Positions 1 through 7,555 of a stretch of 64,000 nucleotides of DNA are shown here, piece by piece. Below the pieces are notes generated by a model. It was given only the letters and a program-made list of their open reading frames with translations. It was not told the origin of the DNA and ran no database searches. Where the stretch lies: contig JADLAY010000006.1 of the NCBI GenBank assembly GCA_020849765.1, positions 1 to 64,000 on the forward strand. Direction: 5' to 3'. Numbering within the stretch: position 1 is the stretch's first letter; every line of letters begins with the position of its first letter. The translations under genes were made by a program, and so were the position numbers. The stretch is from Anaerolineae bacterium (GTDB lineage Bacteria; Chloroflexota; Anaerolineae; Aggregatilineales; Phototrophicaceae).

Positions 1-611
1 TCCACGTCCGGGCTGTTGGCGACGATCTCGGCGGCCAGCCGCGACTTGCCGAGGCCGCCGACGCCTTCGACGGTCGTCGGGGCGTCACGGAGGCAGGCGA
101 GCGCCTCGTCGTAGGACGTTTCGCGCCCGTGCATCGGGATCGCGATCAGTTCGCGCGGGATCGGCGGGCGGGCGGTGATCTTGCGGCGGGTGAAGTGCGG
201 CGCGGGGCTGCCATCCGGCGCGGGCGTACCGGTGATGGCGCTGGCAAGCTGGCCGATGCCCCTGGCCCAATCGGCGTGCAGGTTGACCGGCTGGATCAGG
301 CGCAGGCGCGCGGGGATGTCGAGCAGCGGCACGTCGTCGATGATGGCCGGCAGCACGGGCACACCGCGCAGCAGGGCATCGCGCCACTCGGCCATGACCT
401 CCTCACGCGTCACCGACGCCCGCGAGACGACGAGGATCATGTGACTGGCGTCGGCGAGCGCGCGGTCGATGGCCCGCTGCCAGTTGGCGCCGGTCGCGAT
501 GTCCTCGTGATCGACCCAGAGCGCCGCTCTGGTGGCGGCTTCGACCTCGTCGTGGATGCGCGTGACGATGGTGTCATCGGCGGAAGCATGGCTGACGAAG
601 ATGTGGCTCAC
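1..611 (-). CDS. TIR domain / NB-ARC (STAND) NTPase, N-terminal part
   Basis: Partial gene that reads leftward off the window. It starts at a GTG (609-611) with GGAGGA at 617-622, five bases upstream. The protein opens with MSHIFVSHASADD, the first strand of a TIR domain. It continues through WVDHEDIATGANW and the segment SRASVTREEVMAEWRDALL, where the Glu in AEW sits where NAD-cleaving TIR enzymes keep their catalytic Glu, then VPVLPAII. From about residue 185 it reads GVGGLGKSRLAAEIV, a P-loop of the NB-ARC/AP-ATPase type, just before the edge. TIR-STAND proteins in bacteria act as ligand-sensing NADases or scaffolds, often in defence. The sensor half (TPR, WD40 or LRR in relatives) is not visible. 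Identification rests on motifs I translated by hand; the TIR call is firm, NB-ARC fairly firm. Confidence 0.82.
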   Translation of the reverse strand, partial: MSHIFVSHASADDTIVTRIHDEVEAATRAALWVDHEDIATGANWQRAIDRALADASHMILVVSRASVTREEVMAEWRDALLRGVPVLPAIIDDVPLLDIPARLRLIQPVNLHADWARGIGQLASAITGTPAPDGSPAPHFTRRKITARPPIPRELIAIPMHGRETSYDEALACLRDAPTTVEGVGGLGKSRLAAEIVANSPDV

Positions 612-737
612 GGGCATCCTCCGAGAGGGCGGGGTGTGTTACCGGAAATTGTACGCCCATACGAACGGGGAGGCAAAGAGATGGACGCCAACGCCGAGCG
701 GGCGCCAGATGCTCAAAGCATCTGGCTGGTGACAGAA

Positions 738-840
738 GCCTCGTGAACGAGGCTGCGTTGTTTGCCCCAAGGGTGCGAGTCTGTGCAGCCGCCTTTCAGG
801 CGGCTTCCAAATATGCCAGCCAGACCGTTCGACGGTCTGG
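738..840. repeat. Array of three unlike hairpins (covarying hairpin family, locus 1)
   Basis: Three perfect stems follow each other: GCCTCG-TGAA-CGAGGC (738-753), AGCCGCC-TTTCA-GGCGGCT (787-805) and CCAGACCG-TTCGA-CGGTCTGG (820-840). The stems share no sequence, but all have 4-5 base A/T-rich loops. The same architecture recurs at 12843-12892, 38366-38417, around 39680-39735, 40868-41012, 49788-49945 and 57540-57664. The 611-1008 gap otherwise shows nothing but a possible promoter. Confidence 0.7.
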
Positions 841-931
841 CGAAGCCTGCAATCCACCAGGGCATCTATCCCCGTCATCCGGCCAGGCGGAAGATACACC
901 TTCGGCGACGTAGAAATGCAACTTTTGATGG

Positions 932-960
932 ATCACAGCGAATAGGGAGTGTCATATAGT
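932..960 (+). promoter_or_regulatory. Possible sigma-70 promoter of the ParB-like gene
   Basis: ATCACA (932-937) is followed after 17 bases by TATAGT (955-960), about 48 bases before the chosen ATG at 1009. The -35 matches consensus at four of six positions. If correct, it excludes the upstream in-frame start at 949. Confidence 0.3.
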
Positions 961-1008
961 GGTGATGCTCACGAAAGTCGTGACAACGCAAAAGGAAGGG
1001 GGGACGCC

Positions 1009-1461
1009 ATGATGTGGTCATTCGATGGCTCAGCACCACGCCGCAATCTGGCGGACGGAGTTCGCCTGTACATCGACGAGGCGCGCACGCTGTTCGAGCG
1101 TTCGCACTGGCAGGGCGGCATGTGGCGCATGTTCGCGCCGCTCCGAGGGCAGACGACGCAGCTCAACGTGTGCAGCGCGCCGGTTATCACGCACGAGAGG
1201 GCGGAGACCGTGCCGCTGGCGCGCATCCAGGGGACGCTCAACCGCGCGCGCGACTTCGACGCGCACTTCCACCCGATCCACAACTCGATGGAAGAGCGCT
1301 GGGTCAACGTGGCGATGCGGATGCTGGCGGGGGCTCCGATGCCTGCCGTCCGCCTGATCGCGCACGGCGACATCTACTACGTGGTCGACGGCCATCACCG
1401 CGTCTCGGTGGCGCGCATGCTCGGCGCGGTCGAAATCGATGCGGTCGTCTCACACGCCTAG
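1009..1461 (+). CDS. Small ParB-like (ParB/Srx fold) protein
   Basis: A 150-residue protein. The start is the first of two adjacent ATGs, preceded by AAGGAAGGGGGG five bases away; an open frame extends upstream to 949 but would cross a likely promoter. Near the C-terminus it carries IYYVVDGHHRVSVARMLG (about residues 122-139), the V-D-G-x-H-R box of the ParB N-terminal/sulfiredoxin-like fold, where ParB proteins bind CTP. It lacks the HTH and dimerization domains of a chromosome-partition ParB, so a segregation role is unlikely. Relatives of this size are uncharacterised and found beside many functions. It stands alone between the divergent TIR-STAND gene and the kinase-STAND gene and is closed by its own terminator. 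Confidence 0.75.
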   Translation: MMWSFDGSAPRRNLADGVRLYIDEARTLFERSHWQGGMWRMFAPLRGQTTQLNVCSAPVITHERAETVPLARIQGTLNRARDFDAHFHPIHNSMEERWVNVAMRMLAGAPMPAVRLIAHGDIYYVVDGHHRVSVARMLGAVEIDAVVSHA

Positions 1462-1480
1462 ACGGCACGACAATCCTCAA

Positions 1481-1518
1481 GAGGCCGCCCTGGTCGATAC
1501 GCCGGGCGGCCTCGGTTT
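1481..1518 (+). terminator. Rho-independent terminator after the ParB-like gene
   Basis: GAGGCCGCCC (1481-1490) pairs perfectly with GGGCGGCCTC (1504-1513), with a 13-base loop, and is followed by GGTTTTCC. The hairpin begins 20 bases after the stop codon. Confidence 0.75.
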
Positions 1519-1558
1519 TCCACCTTAAGACACACAATTGAAGCGATAAATCGATCTG

Positions 1559-1613
1559 TAGGGACGCGATTCATTGCGTCCGGCGTGGCGGACGGCAAGA
1601 ATGCCGTCCCTAC
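1559..1613. repeat. GTAGGGACG palindromic repeat
   Basis: The segment runs from GTAGGGACGC to GCCGTCCCTAC with inverted ends and an inner palindrome. It belongs to the short GTAGGGRC family also seen at 12971, 17279, 30008, 48424, 51520 and 59505. It lies in the 1462-1804 gap, where I see no gene. Confidence 0.6.
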
Positions 1614-1804
1614 AGCGTGGCAACCATTCTGTCGGATCTCCGCGTCTTTGGGGTTCCTATTTTCGTTTGATAACCACACAGAATAGCATAGGGCGCGCGC
1701 GGGCAGCTTGCCATCGCGCCAAAGCCGCCTAAACTATAAGGTTGGTAATGGTGGCGATGCGGCCTGCGTACGGCCGCGCATGGCACACAAAGAGCGTGCG
1801 AGAC

Positions 1805-4800
1805 ATGGATGCAGTTCCCGCCAATCTGCTGGTCGGTCAAGAGGTTCGCGGCTATCGCTTTGAAAGCCTGATCGCGCAGGGCGGTTTCGGGCAGGTCTAC
1901 CGGGCGTTCCAGCCGGTGGTCGAGCGGCACGTGGCGATCAAGGTCATCCTGCCGCAGTATGCCAACCAGCCGAACTTCGTGCGCCGTTTCGAACTGGAAG
2001 CGCAGCTGGTCGCCCAGTTGGAGCACCCTTACATCGTGCCGATGTACGACTACTGGCGCGATGCCTCCGGCGCGTATCTGATCATGCGCTTGCTGCGCGG
2101 CAGCCTGACGCAGCTGCTCGACCGCATCGGCGGGCCGCTGCCGCTGGATACCGCCGCGCGCATGCTCGACCAGATCGCCGCCGCGCTGACGGCTGCGCAT
2201 CGCAACGGCATCATCCACCGCGATCTCAAGCCCGCCAACGTGCTGCTCGACCACGAAGAGAACGCCTACCTGGCCGACTTCGGCATCGCCAAACGTCTGT
2301 TCATGATGGAAGAGGACGGCGATTTCGAAAACTTCGGCTCGCCCGCCTACGTCGCGCCGGAGCAGGTCAGCGGGGACGTGATCAGCGCGCAGGCGGATAT
2401 CTACAGCCTGGGCATCATCGTCTACGAGATGCTGACCGGCGCGCTGCCCTACGACGCCCCGAGCCAGTCCGCCATCCTCGAAAAGCACCTGACCGACGAA
2501 GTGCCGTCGATTGCACCGCTGCGCCCGGATCTGCCGCGCGAGGTCAACTACGTGATCCGCCGGGCGACGCAGCGCCAGCCGAAAGATCGCTACGCCAACG
2601 CGCTGGAGATGGCCGCCGACTTCCGCCGTTTGATCAGCGGGGCGACCAGCGCGTCCGAGCAGCCGGTCTCCCGCCGCATGCGTGGCGCGCGCCCGGAGGA
2701 GCCGTCGACGCCCGTGCGCACGGTCATCCTCAATATCGCGGCGGTCGCGCAGAAGAACCCGTACAAAGGGCTGCGCGCCTTCCAGGAGGCCGACGCGGTC
2801 GACTTCCACGGGCGCGAGTCGTTGATCAGCCGCCTGGTGACGCGCCTGCGCGGCCATGGCGAGCCGTCGCGCTTGCTGGCCTTGATCGGGCCGAGCGGCA
2901 GCGGCAAATCGAGCCTGGTGCGGGCCGGTCTGCTGCCCGCGCTGCGCCGTGGAGCGGTGCCGGGGTCGAACAAGTGGTTCTTCGCGACGATGACGCCGGG
3001 CACCTCGCCGCTGACGGAGTTCGAGCAGAGCATCGGCCGCATCGCCATCGAGCAGCCGCAGGGGCTGGCGCAAATGCTGCGCGAAGACCCGGAGCGGGTG
3101 ATGCCGTTGATCGAGCGGCTGCTGGCGCCGGGTGTCGAGTTCATGCTGTTTGTCGACCAGTTCGAAGAAGTCTTCAGCCTGACCCGGAGTGACGCCGACC
3201 GCAACGCGTTCCTGCAACTGCTGGTCGCGCTGGCGCGGAGTTCGCGGGCGCGCGTGATCGTGACGCTGCGCGCGGATTTCTACGACCGCCCGCTGCTGCA
3301 CCCGATCTTCGGCGATCTCCTGCGCGATTGCACCGAGGTCGTGCTGCCGCTCAACGTGGCGGAGATGGAAGCGGCGATCGTCAAACCGGCGGAGCGGCTC
3401 GGCGTGTCGTTCGAGGCAGGGCTGACGGCGCGCATCATCCAGGACGTGCGCCAGCAGCCGGGCGCGCTGCCGCTCTTGCAGTACGTGCTCTACGAGCTGT
3501 TCGAGAATCGTACCGGTGAGGTGCTGACTCTGCGCGGTTATGATCTGGAAGGCGGCGCTTACGGTGCTCTGGCGCGGCGGGCGGAAGCGGTCTACAACGA
3601 TCTGGAAGACCCGGGGCGTGCGCTGGTGCAAAAGCTCTTCTTGCGGTTGGTCGTCGTCGGCGAGACGAGCGACGACACGCGGCGGCGCGCCAGCCAGAGC
3701 GAGCTGATGTCCGTGCATCCGGATCGCGCGCTGGTCAACAAGACGCTAGAGGCGTTTGGCCGCCACCGGCTGCTGACCTTCGACCGCGACTCGGTCACGC
3801 GTGAGCCGACCGTCGAGATCGCGCACGAGGCGCTGATCCAGCACTGGTCGCGGCTGCGCAACTGGATCGACGCCAACCGCGCGCTGCTGCGCCTGCGCCA
3901 GCAGCTTCACGCCAGCGCTGCCGAGTGGGAAGCGGGCGGGCGCGATCCGGGCTATCTGGCGCGCGGCGGGCGGCTGGCAAGCTTCGAGAGCGTCGGCGGG
4001 GCGGAAGCCTTCAGCCTGGACGAGCGCGAGCGCGGGTTCCTGGAAGCAAGCCTGGAGGAACGCCAGCGCGAGGTGCGCGGCGGCCAGCGGCGGCTGGCGC
4101 TGCTCGGCTTGATCGCTGCGGTAGCGGTCGGTGCGGCCATCATCGCCATCGTCTTGCAGAGCGTGGCCGCGCAGGAACGCGACCGGGCGGATCGGCAGGC
4201 GCGCATCGCCCGCGCCAACGAGCTTTCGATCACCGCCGTCACCAACCTGAACGATCTCGACCGTGCGCTGCTGCTGAGCGTGGAAGCCTTCAATAGCGCG
4301 GATACCTTCCAGGCGCGCAGCGGCTTGCTGACAGCGCTGCAATACAGCCCGCATCTGCGCGGATTTCTGCACGGTGTGACGTCAAGCCTGCGCACGCTGG
4401 CCGTCAGCCCGGACGGGCAGTTCGCCGCCGCCGGGGATGCCGACGGTCTGATCTCCATCTGGGATTTGGGGACACATGGCGAACCGCGCCAATGGCAGGC
4501 GCACGACGGCGCCGTCTACAGCATCGCCTTCAGCCCGGACGGCAGCCGCATCGTCAGCGGCGGCAACGATCAAACCGTGCGCCAGTGGGACTTCGCGACC
4601 GGGGCGCCGATTGGTGCGCCGATGGTCGGGCACGCGGACGTCGTGCGCGACGTGGCCTACAGCCCGGACGGCAGCCTGATCGCAAGCGCGAGCGCGGACA
4701 CGAGCGTGCGCCTGTGGGATGCGGAGAGCGGTCTGCTGCGCGGCACGCCGCTGCTCGGGCATCGCGATCTGGTATTCGCCATCGCCTTCAGCCCGGACGG

Positions 4801-6214
4801 AGGCACGCTCGCGAGTGCGAGTGCGGATTTCAGCGTGCAATTGTGGGACGTGGCGACCGGCGCTCCGGCGCACGATCCGCTGCAACTGCATCGCAACTGG
4901 GTGTGGGACGTGACCTTCAGCCCCGATGGCCGTTTGCTGGCGAGCGCGGGCGGCGACGGCATGGTCTACCTGTACGACGTGCAGGGTGATTACGTCGTGT
5001 CCGGCAACCCGATCAGCGCGCATCAGGACGCCGTGCGAGCGCTCGCTTTCAGTCGTGACGGCTCGCTGCTGGCGACCGGCAGCCAGGACGATCACGTACG
5101 GGTGTGGAACGTCGAGACGCGCGAACCGATGGGCGCGCCGTTCCTGGGCCACGACGGCGACGTGTGGAACGTGGCCTTCGCCCAGGGTAACGAGCTGCTC
5201 TCGGCGGGTGGCGACGGGCGTCTGATGATCTGGGATGCGGCTGTGCGCTCAGTCGTCGGCAGGATCGTCGATACGAGTGCCGATCCGCCGCAGGGCACCC
5301 ATGGCAGCCCGTGGGCGCGGCTGCTGGCCGAGCGCAACTACACCGACGAAGTGCTCGACGGGCGCGTCAGCCAGGCGGTCTTCAGCGCGGACGGCTCGCG
5401 GCTGGTCAGCGTGGACAGCATGGGCACCGTCTATCGTTGGGATATGAACGCGCCGGAGCCGGAAGGACAGGTCGTGACCGCGCTCGGCTTCCCACTCTAT
5501 GCGCTGGCGGTCAGTGGGGAAGGCGCGCGCGTCGCCGTCGGCGGTGATGACCCGGCGGCCTACGTCGCCGACCTGGACGACGGCAGCGCGCTGCTGCCGC
5601 CGCTCGATAGCGAATCGCCCGCGGACGAGGTCTACGCGCTGACCTTCAGCGGCGATACGCTGCTGGCAGGCGACGGCGATGGGCAGATCCAGATCTGGGA
5701 TACGACGAGCGGCGACCTGCGCGGCACGATCGAAACGGCCAACGGCAGCCCGATCTCAGCGCTGGCCGTCAGCTCGGACGGACGCCTGATCGCTGCCGGG
5801 ACGCGCGCGGGCACCATCTACCTGTACGACATGACGACGCTGGAACAGGTGCGCGGCGCGCTCGAGGGCCACATCGATTGGGTGGTCGGCCTGTCGTTCG
5901 ACTCGCGTGGGCAAACGCTGGCCTCGGCCAGCCACGACGAGACCGTGCGCGTGTGGGACGTGGCGACCGGGCAGCATTACACGCTGGAAGGCCACGTCAG
6001 CGAGCAGCCGAATCAGTGGGTGACGGATGTCGCCTACGAGACGGGCGACACGCTCTATTCGTTGGGGCGTGACGGCAGCCTGATCGCGTGGGAACTGGAC
6101 GTGGAGACGTGGCGGGAGCAGGCTTGTGCCCTGGCGAGCCGCAACCTGACGCCGGACGAATGGGCGCGTTATTTTCCGGGGGAGACTTATCACGAGACAT
6201 GCACGCTCGAATGA
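1805..6214 (+). CDS. Serine/threonine protein kinase - STAND NTPase - WD40 fusion
   Basis: A 1469-residue protein with three modules. Residues about 15-275 form a eukaryote-like Ser/Thr kinase: glycine loop AQGGFGQVY (24-32), AIK lysine (about 46), HRDLKPANVLL (138-148), DFG (about 159), and APEQ. Residues about 310-760 form a nSTAND-type NTPase with Walker A GPSGSGKSS (362-370) and a Walker B-like FMLFVDQFEE (about 445-454). One membrane segment follows (about 765-788, LALLGLIAAVAVG). The C-terminal 600 residues carry about 13 WD40 blades, enough for two propellers, many with SPDG and a terminal WD. The topology suggests an internal kinase/NTPase and an external propeller sensor (inference). 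The start at 1805 (MDAVPANLLVG) is chosen over 1748 because kinase homology begins right after it; the ribosome-binding site is weak. It is co-oriented with the Hcp-like gene 22 bases downstream. Confidence 0.9.
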   Translation: MDAVPANLLVGQEVRGYRFESLIAQGGFGQVYRAFQPVVERHVAIKVILPQYANQPNFVRRFELEAQLVAQLEHPYIVPMYDYWRDASGAYLIMRLLRGSLTQLLDRIGGPLPLDTAARMLDQIAAALTAAHRNGIIHRDLKPANVLLDHEENAYLADFGIAKRLFMMEEDGDFENFGSPAYVAPEQVSGDVISAQADIYSLGIIVYEMLTGALPYDAPSQSAILEKHLTDEVPSIAPLRPDLPREVNYVIRRATQRQPKDRYANALEMAADFRRLISGATSASEQPVSRRMRGARPEEPSTPVRTVILNIAAVAQKNPYKGLRAFQEADAVDFHGRESLISRLVTRLRGHGEPSRLLALIGPSGSGKSSLVRAGLLPALRRGAVPGSNKWFFATMTPGTSPLTEFEQSIGRIAIEQPQGLAQMLREDPERVMPLIERLLAPGVEFMLFVDQFEEVFSLTRSDADRNAFLQLLVALARSSRARVIVTLRADFYDRPLLHPIFGDLLRDCTEVVLPLNVAEMEAAIVKPAERLGVSFEAGLTARIIQDVRQQPGALPLLQYVLYELFENRTGEVLTLRGYDLEGGAYGALARRAEAVYNDLEDPGRALVQKLFLRLVVVGETSDDTRRRASQSELMSVHPDRALVNKTLEAFGRHRLLTFDRDSVTREPTVEIAHEALIQHWSRLRNWIDANRALLRLRQQLHASAAEWEAGGRDPGYLARGGRLASFESVGGAEAFSLDERERGFLEASLEERQREVRGGQRRLALLGLIAAVAVGAAIIAIVLQSVAAQERDRADRQARIARANELSITAVTNLNDLDRALLLSVEAFNSADTFQARSGLLTALQYSPHLRGFLHGVTSSLRTLAVSPDGQFAAAGDADGLISIWDLGTHGEPRQWQAHDGAVYSIAFSPDGSRIVSGGNDQTVRQWDFATGAPIGAPMVGHADVVRDVAYSPDGSLIASASADTSVRLWDAESGLLRGTPLLGHRDLVFAIAFSPDGGTLASASADFSVQLWDVATGAPAHDPLQLHRNWVWDVTFSPDGRLLASAGGDGMVYLYDVQGDYVVSGNPISAHQDAVRALAFSRDGSLLATGSQDDHVRVWNVETREPMGAPFLGHDGDVWNVAFAQGNELLSAGGDGRLMIWDAAVRSVVGRIVDTSADPPQGTHGSPWARLLAERNYTDEVLDGRVSQAVFSADGSRLVSVDSMGTVYRWDMNAPEPEGQVVTALGFPLYALAVSGEGARVAVGGDDPAAYVADLDDGSALLPPLDSESPADEVYALTFSGDTLLAGDGDGQIQIWDTTSGDLRGTIETANGSPISALAVSSDGRLIAAGTRAGTIYLYDMTTLEQVRGALEGHIDWVVGLSFDSRGQTLASASHDETVRVWDVATGQHYTLEGHVSEQPNQWVTDVAYETGDTLYSLGRDGSLIAWELDVETWREQACALASRNLTPDEWARYFPGETYHETCTLE

Positions 6215-6236
6215 CGAGCGCGCAGAAAGGGGCGGA

Positions 6237-6731
6237 ATGGCACATCTGTTTTTCGTGACGATCGATAGTGAGCGACACGGTCGGCTGAAAGGCGACGCGA
6301 CCATCCGGGGCTACGAGGACAAGCTGACCGGATACGGCTACGAATACAGCATCGACGTGCCGAATGCGCAAGACGGCGAACGGGGCGCCGGGCGGGCCAG
6401 GGGACGCCCGCAGCGTTCGCTGGTCAGCTTCGTCACCCGCTGGCACCAATCCTCGCCGCTGCTGCTCGAGGCTCTGCTGCGCGGGGATCGTCTTGACGTC
6501 AGCTTTGAGTTTTGCCGCCCGGATACCAATCGCGGCGGATTGATCCCGTTCTACACAATACGGCTCGAACACGCCCGTGTGGCGCACCTGCGCGACGTGC
6601 TCGAAGCCGTGGGCGGCGCGCAAGGCTCACAGCCGGAGTATCAAGAGGTCGGGCTGACGTTCGAGCAGATGGAAGTCACCTGGATGGAGGATGGCACCAC
6701 CGCCATTGATGATGCCCGTGCGGGTGTCTAG
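6237..6731 (+). CDS. Hcp-like (type VI secretion tube protein family) protein, orphan
   Basis: A 164-residue protein with the layout of the T6SS Hcp family: an N-terminal strand AHLFFVTIDS, a variable loop, then SLVSFVTRWHQSSPLLLEAL (matching the D-K-x-S-P-x-L-L region of Hcp), LRGDRLDVSFEFCR, GGLIPFYTIRLEHARV, and YQEVGLTFEQMEVTWMEDG matching the C-terminal E-x-V-x-F-x-K-V strand. GGGGCGG lies just upstream of the ATG. No sheath, baseplate, VgrG or ClpV gene is in the window, and Chloroflexota generally lack a classical T6SS outer-membrane complex, so a secretion role is doubtful. The 22-base gap to the kinase-STAND-WD40 gene suggests one transcript. It could instead belong to a phage-tail-like fold with another job. 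Fold call moderate, function unknown. Confidence 0.7.
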   Translation: MAHLFFVTIDSERHGRLKGDATIRGYEDKLTGYGYEYSIDVPNAQDGERGAGRARGRPQRSLVSFVTRWHQSSPLLLEALLRGDRLDVSFEFCRPDTNRGGLIPFYTIRLEHARVAHLRDVLEAVGGAQGSQPEYQEVGLTFEQMEVTWMEDGTTAIDDARAGV

Positions 6732-6765
6732 TGTCTAGCCTCAGAGCACATGAAAGGCGAGCGAC

Positions 6766-7554
6766 ATGCGGCATGTAGATGTAGGCGGCGCGGACATTGC
6801 TTATGAGGACATCGGGCTGGGCGACCCGCTGCTGCTGATCCACGGCGGGCTGGTCTCGCACAAGGAGTGGCAGCCGCAGATCGAAGCGCTCAGCGACGAT
6901 TACCGCTTGATCCTGCCCGACGTGCGCGGGCACGGCGCGTCGAGCCGGACGACCGAGGCTTACAGCGTCAAGCAGTGGGCGGCGGACATGATCGGCGTGC
7001 TGGATGGCCTCAGCATCGAGCAGGCGGTCGTTTGCGGGCATTCGATGGGCGGCACGGTCGCCCAGCAGATCGCGGTCGATTACCCATCGCGCGTGCGCGG
7101 GTTGATCCTGGCGGAGACGAACGTCGGCGTCGGCAACGACGGTATGATGCGTTTCACTGCCAATGCGATGACGGCGATCTTCCGGGTGATCGGCGTCGGG
7201 CTGGGGGCGAAGATCGCCTCGGCTGCGCTGCGCGGGTCCGATCCTAAACTGGCGGCCATTGTCGCGGACGAGATCGGCGGGCATAAAGACAACCCGCAGA
7301 ACTTCTTCAACATCATCGATGCGATGAACGCTTTCGATGGCCTGGCTCAACTCAATCAGATCAGTGCGCCGACCCTGATCATGGTCGGCGGGCGCAACAA
7401 GCTCTCACACAAACAGGCGCAGCAAATGTTGGCGACGATCCCGGGGTCGAAACTGGTCGAGATCGCCGGGGCCGGGCACGGCGTCAACTGGGATAACGCG
7501 CCGGACTTCAACGCGGCCGTGCGCGCCTTCATGAGCGAACTGCCGCCGGTCTAA
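6766..7554 (+). CDS. Alpha/beta-fold hydrolase
   Basis: A 262-residue enzyme of the alpha/beta hydrolase superfamily. It shows the oxyanion strand LLLIHGG (about residues 24-30), the nucleophile elbow CGHSMGG with Ser at about residue 92, and the histidine in GAGHGVNW near the C-terminus. The acid is probably an Asp or Glu before the last strand and was not assigned. The substrate cannot be told from sequence; such proteins include esterases, haloperoxidase-like enzymes and lactonases. It lies 34 bases after the Hcp-like gene in the same direction and ends one base before the convergent histidine kinase gene. ATG start with AAAGGCGAGCGAC upstream. Confidence 0.9.
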   Translation: MRHVDVGGADIAYEDIGLGDPLLLIHGGLVSHKEWQPQIEALSDDYRLILPDVRGHGASSRTTEAYSVKQWAADMIGVLDGLSIEQAVVCGHSMGGTVAQQIAVDYPSRVRGLILAETNVGVGNDGMMRFTANAMTAIFRVIGVGLGAKIASAALRGSDPKLAAIVADEIGGHKDNPQNFFNIIDAMNAFDGLAQLNQISAPTLIMVGGRNKLSHKQAQQMLATIPGSKLVEIAGAGHGVNWDNAPDFNAAVRAFMSELPPV

Positions 7555-7555
7555 A

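Noticed and set aside
738..840. Hairpin array considered as a CRISPR array
   Set aside because: The repeated units are unlike each other and there are no constant repeats with spacers.
1610..3718. Long minus-strand frame of 702 codons
   Set aside because: It lies antisense to the kinase-STAND-WD40 gene, has the low-complexity R/Q/D-rich composition of GC-rich shadow frames and no motif.
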